From Nonomuraea montanisoli (GTDB taxonomy: Bacteria; Actinomycetota; Actinomycetes; Streptosporangiales; Streptosporangiaceae): a stretch of DNA of 64,000 nucleotides. The stretch's first letter is position 1. Each line of letters opens with the position of its first letter. Below are positions 16,952 through 24,029 of this stretch, piece after piece. A program made the position numbers and the translations under genes. The stretch is from the NCBI RefSeq assembly GCF_013363975.1, contig NZ_JABWGN010000003.1, positions 62,001 to 126,000 of the forward strand, in the 5' to 3' direction. Under the pieces are notes generated by a model that worked only from the letters and a program-made list of their open reading frames with translations, made no database searches and was not told where the DNA came from.

Positions 16952-18463
16952 ATGTCCGATTCAGCGGTAATGGTCGGTGGACGGTACCGGCTGCTCAGGA
17001 CCATCGGCCAGGGCGGCATGGGCACGGTCTGGCACGCCCACGACGAGGTGCTCGGCCGTGACGTGGCCGTGAAGGAGATCCACCCGCCCCCGGACCTCAA
17101 CGGGCCCGAGCGCGACGTGTTCAGCGTGCGGACCTTCCGCGAGGCCCGCGCCGCGGGCCGGGTCGCGCACCCCGGCGTGGCGGCCGTCTACGACGTGCTG
17201 GAGGAGGGCGGTCACCCGTGGATCGTCATGCAGCTCGTCCGGTCGCGGACGCTGGGCGAGCTGGTGCGCGACGACGGCCCGCTGCCCCAGGCCCGGGTGG
17301 CGGAGATCGGCCTGCAACTGCTGGAGGCCCTGCGCGCCGCGCACGCGGCCGGCGTCCTGCACCGCGACGTCAAGCCGGACAACGTGCTGCTCGCCGAGGA
17401 CGGCCGGGCGGTGCTGACCGACTTCGGCATCGCCACCACCGAGGACGAGGCGCCCGTCACCAGGACCGGCATCCTCGTCGGCACGCCCGCCTTCATGGCG
17501 CCGGAGCGGGCCGCGGGCGGCCAGGCCGTGCCGGAGTCGGATCTGTGGTCGCTGGGCGTGACCCTGTACGTGGCCGTGGAGGGCCACTCCCCCTTCCATC
17601 GGGCGCACGCGCTGGCCACGCTGGGCGCCGTGCTGCACTCCGAGCCGCCGCCGCTGGCCCGCGCGGGCGCGCTCGGACCGGTGCTGCTCGGGCTGCTGCG
17701 CAAGGACCCGGGACAGCGGATGAGCCTGGACGAGGCGCGGTGGCGGCTGCACGCGGTCGTCGCGGGCAACGCGCCCGAGCCGACGGCCCCGGTCGCCATC
17801 CCGGCGGGCGTCCTGACCGCCCCCGGCGCCGTCGCCGCCCAGGACACGCCCCCCAGGGAGGCCGCGGGCGCCGCCGCGCCGCCCGCGCCGCCGGCCGAGG
17901 CGACTCCCCCCGCGCCCGTCCCGGCGGCGGTCCGCAGGCGCAGGCCGCCGCTGGCGGCGCTCGTCGCGGGAGCCGCGGCCGTCGCCGTCCTCACGGGCGG
18001 CGCCGCGTGGTGGACGAACCAGCCGGCCGGTCGCGGCCGTACGCCGGCGACGGTCCCCGCCGTCGTCTCCTCGGCCGTCCCGTCCGCGCCTACCCGGAAG
18101 CCGGGCACGGAGCCGGCCACCGAGCGCAGGACGAGCACGCCGGCCACCCCCACCGGCAGGCGGCCCGTACGGCAGGGCACCGCGCCCACCGGCGGACCCT
18201 CCCGCGAGCCCGCGTCGAGGCCCACGCGCGAGCCCACGACCGGGCCCACCGCCAAGCCCACGAAGCCCACCAGGAAGCCCACCCAGAGCCCCAGCAAGAA
18301 GCCCACGGCGAAGCCCACCGGCAAGGCGACCGGGAAGCCGACCCCCCGCAAGTCGAAGAAGGCCGACGAGCAGGCGTCGGGCAAGCCCGGCCAGGTGGAC
18401 CCGGCCGGCACGGGCCGTTCGGTCAAGACGCCGAAGAAGGCCAAGCACGGCAAGCACGCCTGA
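16952..18463 (+). CDS. Membrane Ser/Thr protein kinase with basic extracellular tail (third of three)
   Basis: 503 residues from ATG 16952. Kinase motifs: IGQGGMGTVW, VAVKEI, HRDVKPDNVLL, DFGIATTED, GTPAFMAPE. An Ala/Pro-rich linker and a helix near 333-355 follow. The external part has no folded domain: it is a Lys/Thr/Pro repeat tail (units such as KPTRKPT and KKPTAKPT) ending in KHGKHA, so it is strongly basic and could contact anionic wall polymers. A 62-base gap and a short CCGG-ttttaat-CCGG hairpin separate it from the second kinase, so it may have its own promoter. It shares the catalytic part but not the sensor of its two neighbours. Confidence 0.92.
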   Translation: MSDSAVMVGGRYRLLRTIGQGGMGTVWHAHDEVLGRDVAVKEIHPPPDLNGPERDVFSVRTFREARAAGRVAHPGVAAVYDVLEEGGHPWIVMQLVRSRTLGELVRDDGPLPQARVAEIGLQLLEALRAAHAAGVLHRDVKPDNVLLAEDGRAVLTDFGIATTEDEAPVTRTGILVGTPAFMAPERAAGGQAVPESDLWSLGVTLYVAVEGHSPFHRAHALATLGAVLHSEPPPLARAGALGPVLLGLLRKDPGQRMSLDEARWRLHAVVAGNAPEPTAPVAIPAGVLTAPGAVAAQDTPPREAAGAAAPPAPPAEATPPAPVPAAVRRRRPPLAALVAGAAAVAVLTGGAAWWTNQPAGRGRTPATVPAVVSSAVPSAPTRKPGTEPATERRTSTPATPTGRRPVRQGTAPTGGPSREPASRPTREPTTGPTAKPTKPTRKPTQSPSKKPTAKPTGKATGKPTPRKSKKADEQASGKPGQVDPAGTGRSVKTPKKAKHGKHA

Positions 18464-18473
18464 CGCGCGGGGA

Positions 18474-18497
18474 GCACGCCCGGCGACGGAGGCGTGC
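18474..18497. terminator. Hairpin between convergent kinase and rluD genes
   Basis: Seven-base perfect arms (GCACGCC and GGCGTGC) with a 10-base loop fill the 39-base space between the third kinase stop and the rluD stop. It could end transcripts from either side; there is no U-tract. Confidence 0.5.
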
Positions 18498-18502
18498 CGC
18501 GG

Positions 18503-19432
18503 TCAGGACTCGGCGCTGACGATGTCGAGGGCCTTCTGCAGGTCCTCGGGGTAGTCGGTCTGGAACGACATCCACTCGCCGCTCGACGGGTGCTCGAAAC
18601 CGAGCGACACCGCGTGCAGCCACTGCCGCCCGACACCGAGGCGCGCGGCCAGCGTGGGGTCGGCGCCGTACAGCAGGTCGCCCACGCAGGGATGGCGCAG
18701 CGCGGACATGTGCACCCGGATCTGGTGGGTGCGGCCCGTCTCCAGCTTGATGTCCAGCAGCGACGCCGCCCGGAACGCCTCGATCGTGTCGTAGTGCGTG
18801 ACCGACGGCTTGCCGCCCGCCACGACCGCGAACCGGCCGTCGCCCGACGGGTGCCGGTCGATGGGGGCGTCCACCGTGCCCCGGAACGGGTCGGGGTGGC
18901 CCTGCACCAGCGCGTGGTAGCGCTTGTCGACCGTGCGCTCCTTGAAGGCGCGCTTGAGGTGGGAGTAGGCGTGCTCGCTCTTGGCGACGACCATGGCGCC
19001 GGTGGTGTTGGCGTCGAGCCGGTGCACGATGCCCTGACGCTCGGCGGCGCCGCTGGTGGCGATCGTGTGACCGGCGCCGAGCAGCCCGCCGATCACGGTG
19101 GGGCCGGTCCAGCCGACCGTGGGGTGCGCGGCGACGCCGATCGGCTTGTTCACCACGATGATGTCGTCGTCCTCGTACACCACCCGCATGCCGGGCACCG
19201 GCTCGGCGACGGGCATGGGCGTGGTGACCGGGGGCGGCAGCGTGACCTCCAGCCAGGCGCCCGCGTGGACGCGGTCGGACTTGGCCGGCTCACGGCCGTC
19301 GACGGTCACCTCGCCGGCGCCGATCAGCTCGGCCGCCCGGGTGCGCGAGAAGCCGAACAGCCGGGACAGGGCGGCGTCCAGGCGCTCGCCCTCCAGCCCG
19401 TCGGGCACGGGCAGGCTGCGGTGCTCGCTCAC
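18503..19432 (-). CDS. rluD: RluA/RluD-family 23S rRNA pseudouridine synthase
   Basis: 309 residues. An N-terminal S4-like RNA-binding segment ([25 protein letters not shown]) precedes the pseudouridine synthase fold with the catalytic motif [11 protein letters not shown] (the Asp), followed by KRYHALVQG and the [12 protein letters not shown] signature. It isomerises specific uridines in RNA, probably in 23S rRNA. The GTG start at 19432 overlaps the lspA stop by four bases (GTGA), so the two are translationally coupled; this start agrees with the family N terminus. The order DksA-like, lspA, rluD beside ileS is conserved in actinobacteria. Confidence 0.93.
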   Translation of the reverse strand: MSEHRSLPVPDGLEGERLDAALSRLFGFSRTRAAELIGAGEVTVDGREPAKSDRVHAGAWLEVTLPPPVTTPMPVAEPVPGMRVVYEDDDIIVVNKPIGVAAHPTVGWTGPTVIGGLLGAGHTIATSGAAERQGIVHRLDANTTGAMVVAKSEHAYSHLKRAFKERTVDKRYHALVQGHPDPFRGTVDAPIDRHPSGDGRFAVVAGGKPSVTHYDTIEAFRAASLLDIKLETGRTHQIRVHMSALRHPCVGDLLYGADPTLAARLGVGRQWLHAVSLGFEHPSSGEWMSFQTDYPEDLQKALDIVSAES

Positions 19433-20001
19433 TTGCCCTCCCTCGTCCCGTCGATCTGGTAGCCGCGCCAGGCCAGGAACACGGCCAGGACCCCGCCGCA
19501 GACGATCGACGAGTCGGCCACGTTGAAGATCGGGAAGTAGTCGATCACCGGGAAGTGCCCGGGCAGGACCTCGATGAAGTCGACCACATGCCCCTGGAAC
19601 TGGGTGCTCCGGCCGAACCCCGACGGGAAGCGCAGCAGCCGGTCGGTCAGGTTGCCGAGCGCCCCGCCGAGCAGCAGCCCCAGCGTGATCGCCCACGGCA
19701 GGCTGCGCAGCTTGCGGGCCGTGCGGATGATCGCGAACACGACCCCGACGGCGATGAACGTGAAGACTATCGTCATCCCGGTGCCGATGCTGAACGCGGC
19801 ACCGGAGTTGAAGAACACCCGGAACTGCAGCACGTCCGGGATGACGACCAGGGGCGCCTTGCCCTCAAGAGCCCGCAGCACGGCCGTCTTGCTGGCGAGG
19901 TCGGCCACGTAGACGACGACGGCCAGCGCCACGAGGATGACGGCGAGGCGGGCGCGCCGCCTCGCTACCGGCGCTCCTCCTTCTGCTTGCAGGCCACGCA
20001 C
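19429..20001 (-). CDS. lspA: Lipoprotein signal peptidase
   Basis: Membrane aspartyl protease that removes signal peptides from diacylated prolipoproteins. Four hydrophobic helices are visible. The conserved blocks are the NSGAAFSIG segment, the GNLTDRL segment with the first catalytic Asp, and the [11 protein letters not shown] segment with the second. The start is uncertain. The upstream gene stops at 19965 and its last codons contain a strong AAGGAGGAG ribosome site, but the codon at the expected distance in this frame is GTA (VARRRARL). The nearest conventional start upstream is GTG at 20001, which overlaps the DksA-like gene by 37 bases and is used here. The next gene, rluD, begins inside the stop codon. 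Confidence 0.93.
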   Translation of the reverse strand: MRGLQAEGGAPVARRRARLAVILVALAVVVYVADLASKTAVLRALEGKAPLVVIPDVLQFRVFFNSGAAFSIGTGMTIVFTFIAVGVVFAIIRTARKLRSLPWAITLGLLLGGALGNLTDRLLRFPSGFGRSTQFQGHVVDFIEVLPGHFPVIDYFPIFNVADSSIVCGGVLAVFLAWRGYQIDGTREGK

Positions 20002-20354
20002 AGCGTCGCCCTCGGGAACGCCTGCAGGCGCTCCTTGCCGATCGGCTTGTGGCACGATTCGCACACTCCATAGGTCCCCGCGTCGATCCGGGCGATCGCA
20101 CGTTCGTTCTGCGCGACCAGGTCGCGCGCATTCAGGGTAAGGGCGATCTCGCGTTCGCGCTCGTACGTCTTGGCGCCGGCGTCCGCCTGGTCGTCACCGG
20201 CCCCCTGCGTCACATCTCCCGAGGCGATCTCGGACTCATGACGGCGGATGTCCGCGTTGAGCTCGTCGATCTCGCGCTGCAGCGTGCCGCGTACCTCGGC
20301 CAGCTCCTCGTCCGACCACATCGAGGGAGTGGTGGTCTGCGTGACTGCCGCCAT
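19965..20354 (-). CDS. DksA/TraR-family C4 zinc-finger protein
   Basis: 129 residues from ATG 20354, which follows GGAGG at the right distance (an upstream in-frame ATG is less likely). An acidic coiled-coil region (SDEELAEVRGTLQREIDELNADI) is followed by a short linker and the C4 zinc finger CESCHKPI-x11-CVAC typical of DksA/TraR proteins. Such proteins enter the secondary channel of RNA polymerase in proteobacteria; the role of the actinobacterial forms is less clear. It lies directly upstream of lspA and is divergent from ileS across a 455-base region. Confidence 0.9.
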   Translation of the reverse strand: MAAVTQTTTPSMWSDEELAEVRGTLQREIDELNADIRRHESEIASGDVTQGAGDDQADAGAKTYEREREIALTLNARDLVAQNERAIARIDAGTYGVCESCHKPIGKERLQAFPRATLCVACKQKEERR

Positions 20355-20586
20355 GAGTGCCTCCATGCTGATCAAGGCCATGAGTGGTGCGGGCAGCTTA
20401 GGTGCCCTATAACGGAACGGCAAACGACCCGCCGCCCCGTTTACCTCTCCCGTACTATCCCGCCGCGCGCCTTCAACTCCTCCGCCGGGCACTCCATTCC
20501 CGCAACTTTGTCGCCGTTTACGACTTCAGTACCGGAGCCAGGGGCCTCACCAGGGAAACCGGGAAGACCCGGGCCCCGCTCTGCGT

Positions 20587-20592
20587 TATGGT
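20587..20592 (+). promoter_or_regulatory. Putative -10 box (TATGGT) of the ileS leader
   Basis: TATGGT lies a few bases before the start of the T-box RNA, where a -10 element would be expected. No good -35 box is visible at 16-18 bases upstream. The 180 bases before it, up to the DksA-like gene start, show no coding frame of note. Confidence 0.35.
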
Positions 20593-20596
20593 GTGA

Positions 20597-20805
20597 ATCT
20601 GCAAGGCGTCGATGGGGCCCCCGAATGTGAGGGATATCACCCCGGAGCCGCCGGAAGAACGGCTCCTGCGGAGCTCATTAGACCCGGCAGCAGACCAACG
20701 AAGTGGGTCCCGCACTCCTGGGGCCAAGAAGGGTGGTACCGCGGAGCCGCACGGCTTCGTCCCTTCACGCAGCCCTGTCCGACAGTGACCGCGTGGAGGC
20801 GCGCC
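20597..20805 (+). promoter_or_regulatory. T-box riboswitch controlling ileS (isoleucine, ultrashort stem I type)
   Basis: The signature AAGAAGGGTGGTACCGCG is at 20726-20743. In it, UGGU would pair with the uncharged ACCA end of a tRNA. Upstream, a short stem has a purine-rich internal loop holding ATC at 20636-20638, an isoleucine codon that matches the gene it controls. Stem I appears far shorter than in Firmicutes T-boxes. No U-tract terminator lies before the ileS start, while the gtggagg ribosome site sits at the 3' end of the element. Together these fit the actinobacterial ileS class that controls translation by sequestering the ribosome site. Exact ends are approximate. Confidence 0.88.
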
Positions 20806-20809
20806 CCAG

Positions 20810-23800
20810 ATGTCTTCCCCTAGTTTCCGCTCTCTTCCCGCGCAGGTCGACCTGCCCGCGCTCGAGCGTGAGGTCCTCGACCGCTGGAGGGACGGGAAGG
20901 TCTTCGAGCGCTCCGTCGAGCAGAACGACGGCAATCCCGCCTGGGTCTTCTACGAGGGCCCGCCCACGGCCAACGGCCTGCCCGGCGTCCACCACGTCGA
21001 GGCCCGCGTCTTCAAGGACCTGTTCCCCCGCTACAAGTCGATGCAGGGGTTCAGCGTGCCGCGCAAGGCCGGCTGGGACTGCCACGGCCTGCCCGTCGAG
21101 GTCGGCATCGAGAAGGAGCTCGGCCTCACCGGCAAGAAGGACATCGAGGCGTACGGCATCGCCGAGTTCAACGCCAAGTGCCGCGAGTCGGTGCTGCGCC
21201 ACGTCGACGCCTTCGAGCAGATGACCGAGCGCATGGGCTACTGGATCGACCTGTCCACCGCCTACCGGACGATGGACCCGTCGTACATCGAGTCGGTCTG
21301 GTGGTCGCTCAAGGTCGTCTTCGACAAGGGCCTGCTGTTCCGCGACTTCCGCATCACGCCGTACTGCCCGCGCTGCGGCACCGGCCTGTCCGACCACGAG
21401 CTGGGCCAGCCGGGCGGCTACGAGACCGTCTCCAGCCCGTCGGTGTACGTCCGCATGCCCGCCACCTCCGGGCGGCTGGCCGAGCTGGGCGCCTCGCTGC
21501 TCATCTGGACCACCACGCCGTGGACGCTCGTGTCCAACACCGCGGTGGCCGTCCACCCCGACGTGACCTACGTCGCCGCGCGCACCGCCGACGGCGAGGT
21601 GCTGGTGGTGGCCGAGCCGCTGCTGTCGGTGCTGGGCGACGGCGCCACCGAGGTGGCCCGCTTCACCGGCCGCGAGCTGGAGCGCACCTCCTACTCCCGG
21701 CCGTTCGACCTGGTCGACATCCCGGGCGCCCACTACGTGGTGCTCGGCGAGTACGTGACGGTCGAGGACGGCACCGGCCTGGTCCACCAGGCCCCGGCGT
21801 TCGGCGCCGACGACCTGGCGGTGATCAAGCGGTACGACATGCCGGTGGTCAACCCGATCGGGCCCGACGGGCGCTTCCTGGACGACGTCCCCATGGTCGG
21901 CGGCCGGTTCTTCAAGGACGCCGACGAGGAGCTGACCGAGGACCTGCGGGCCCGCGGCCTGCTGTTCCGCGGCGGCCACTTCGAGCACAGCTACCCGCAC
22001 TGCTGGCGCTGCCACACCCCGCTGCTCTACTACGCGCTCCCGTCCTGGTACATCCGCACCACCGCGGTCAAGGACGCGATGCTGGCCGAGAACGCGAAGA
22101 CCAACTGGTTCCCCGAGACGATCAAGTGGGGCCGGTTCGGCGAGTGGCTGCGCAACAACGTCGACTGGTCGCTGTCGCGCTCCCGCTACTGGGGCACGCC
22201 GCTGCCCCTGTGGGTGTGCGGCGAGGACGAGTCGCACGTCACCTGCGTCGGGTCGATGGAGGAGCTCGGCACGCTCGCCGGGCGCGACGTCTCCGCGCTC
22301 GACCCGCACCGCCCGTACGTGGACGACGTCACCTTCCCCTGCCCCGACTGCGGGGGCGAGGCGCGCCGGGTCCCGGACGTGATCGACGCCTGGTACGACT
22401 CGGGCTCGATGCCGTTCGCCCAGTGGGGCGCGCGGGGCAAGCCGGAGGGCGTCTACCCGGCGCAGTTCATCTGCGAGGCCACCGACCAGACGCGCGGCTG
22501 GTTCTACTCGCTCATGGCCATCGGCACGCTGGTGTTCGGCCAGTCGTCGTACGAGAACGTGCTGTGCCTGGGCCTCATCCTGGCCGAGGACGGCCGCAAG
22601 ATGAGCAAGCACCTCGGCAACGTGCTGGAGCCCATCCCGCTGATGGACCAGCACGGCGCCGACGCGCTGCGCTGGTTCATGGCCTGCTCCGGCTCGCCGT
22701 GGGCGGCCCGCCGCGTCGGCCACAACGCGCTGGAGGAGATCGTCCGGAAGGTCCTGCTGACCTACTGGAACACCGCCTCCTTCTTCACGCTGTACGCCAA
22801 CGCCGAGTCGTGGTCGCCCGCGATGCTGGCCTCCGCGCCGCCGGCCTCCGAGCGGCCGCTGCTCGACCGGTGGGCGCTGGCCGAGCTGCACCGCACGGTC
22901 GCCGAGGTGACGGCGTCGCTCGACGAGTACGACACGCAGCGGGCGGGCCGCCGCCTGGCCGACTTCCTCGACGACCTGTCCAACTGGTACGTGCGCCGCT
23001 CGCGCCGCCGCTTCTGGCAGGGCTCGCGGGAGGCGTTCGCGACGCTGTACGAGTGCCTGGAGACGGTCACCCGGCTGATGGCGCCGATCGCGCCGTTCGT
23101 CACCGACTACCTGTGGGACGTGCTGCGCGGCGAGGACGCCCCCGCCTCGGTGCACCTGGCCTCGTGGCCGGCCACCCGCGAGGAGCTGCTGAACCCGGCG
23201 CTGTCGGAGCAGATGGCGCTGGTGCGCCGCCTGGTGGAGCTGGGCCGCTCGGCCCGCGCCTCCTCGGGCGTCAAGACCCGGCAGCCGCTGCGGCGGGCCC
23301 TGGTCGGCGCGCACGGCTGGCCGGCGCTCCCGGCCGAGCTGCGCGACCTCATCGCCGACGAGCTGAACGTCCAGGCCCTGGAGGACATGTCCGGCTTCAG
23401 CGCCGACCTCGTGTCGTACACGGTGAAGCCGAACTTCCGGGCGCTTGGCAAGCGGTTCGGCTCGCAGACCAAGGTGGTGGCCGCGGCGGTCGGCGCGGCC
23501 GACGCCGCGTCGGTGGCCCGCACGCTGCGCGGCGGCGGCACCGTCACGCTGGAGGCCGGCGAGCTGGGCGAGGTCACGCTCGGCCCCGACGAGGTGATCG
23601 TCACCGAGCAGCCGCGCTCCGGCTGGGCCGTGGAGACGGGCGCGATCGACACCGGCACCGGTGAGACGGTCGCCCTCGACCTGGAGCTCACGGACGAGCT
23701 GCGCCAGGCCGGGCTGCTGCGCGAGGTGATCCGCCTGGTGCAGGAGGCCCGCAAGGCGTCGGGCCTGTCGATCACGGACCGGATCGCGCTGTGGTGGACG

Positions 23801-23956
23801 TCCGCCAACGCCGACCTGGCGGCCGCCCTGACGTCGGGCTGGTCGCTGGTGGCGGAGGAGGTCCTGGCCACCTCCGTCACGGAGGGGGCGCAGGACGGCC
23901 TGCCGGTCCACGAGGACGCGGACCTGGGCCTGACCTTCCAGCTCCGGCGCGTCTGA
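20810..23956 (+). CDS. ileS: Isoleucyl-tRNA synthetase
   Basis: 1,048 residues. It charges tRNA(Ile) with isoleucine in the cytoplasm. The class I signatures are PPTANGLPGVHH (the HIGH region, near residue 48) and GRKMSKHLGN (KMSKS, near residue 600). Between them lies the CP1 editing domain, and an anticodon-binding domain and C-terminal extension follow. The YEGPPTANG and WDCHGLPVE segments are typical. The ATG at 20810 follows the gtggagg site at the end of the T-box leader. The gene is expected to be translated when uncharged tRNA(Ile) accumulates. It stands alone, with strong terminator hairpins after it. Confidence 0.98.
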   Translation: MSSPSFRSLPAQVDLPALEREVLDRWRDGKVFERSVEQNDGNPAWVFYEGPPTANGLPGVHHVEARVFKDLFPRYKSMQGFSVPRKAGWDCHGLPVEVGIEKELGLTGKKDIEAYGIAEFNAKCRESVLRHVDAFEQMTERMGYWIDLSTAYRTMDPSYIESVWWSLKVVFDKGLLFRDFRITPYCPRCGTGLSDHELGQPGGYETVSSPSVYVRMPATSGRLAELGASLLIWTTTPWTLVSNTAVAVHPDVTYVAARTADGEVLVVAEPLLSVLGDGATEVARFTGRELERTSYSRPFDLVDIPGAHYVVLGEYVTVEDGTGLVHQAPAFGADDLAVIKRYDMPVVNPIGPDGRFLDDVPMVGGRFFKDADEELTEDLRARGLLFRGGHFEHSYPHCWRCHTPLLYYALPSWYIRTTAVKDAMLAENAKTNWFPETIKWGRFGEWLRNNVDWSLSRSRYWGTPLPLWVCGEDESHVTCVGSMEELGTLAGRDVSALDPHRPYVDDVTFPCPDCGGEARRVPDVIDAWYDSGSMPFAQWGARGKPEGVYPAQFICEATDQTRGWFYSLMAIGTLVFGQSSYENVLCLGLILAEDGRKMSKHLGNVLEPIPLMDQHGADALRWFMACSGSPWAARRVGHNALEEIVRKVLLTYWNTASFFTLYANAESWSPAMLASAPPASERPLLDRWALAELHRTVAEVTASLDEYDTQRAGRRLADFLDDLSNWYVRRSRRRFWQGSREAFATLYECLETVTRLMAPIAPFVTDYLWDVLRGEDAPASVHLASWPATREELLNPALSEQMALVRRLVELGRSARASSGVKTRQPLRRALVGAHGWPALPAELRDLIADELNVQALEDMSGFSADLVSYTVKPNFRALGKRFGSQTKVVAAAVGAADAASVARTLRGGGTVTLEAGELGEVTLGPDEVIVTEQPRSGWAVETGAIDTGTGETVALDLELTDELRQAGLLREVIRLVQEARKASGLSITDRIALWWTSANADLAAALTSGWSLVAEEVLATSVTEGAQDGLPVHEDADLGLTFQLRRV

Positions 23957-23966
23957 CCGGACGTCG

Positions 23967-24000
23967 AAGGCGGGGCACCCTTTCGGGGGTGTCCCGCCTT
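23967..24000. terminator. Long hairpin terminator after ileS
   Basis: Fourteen-base arms with one G-U pair (AAGGCGGGGCACCC and its complement) and a 6-base loop begin 11 bases after the ileS stop. The next gene is convergent, so this may serve both directions. Confidence 0.75.
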
Positions 24001-24003
24001 CCG

Positions 24004-24028
24004 CGTTCCCGGGGTGTGCCCGGGAACG
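24004..24028. terminator. Second hairpin between ileS and the convergent gene
   Basis: Perfect 10-base arms (CGTTCCCGGG and CCCGGGAACG) with a 5-base loop end one base before the stop of the minus-strand gene. It is the likely terminator for that strand, in tandem with the preceding hairpin. Confidence 0.65.
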
Positions 24029-24029
24029 G

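Noticed and set aside
20765..23911. Minus-strand open frame covering ileS
   Set aside because: Shadow of ileS, which has all synthetase motifs and a T-box leader on the plus strand.
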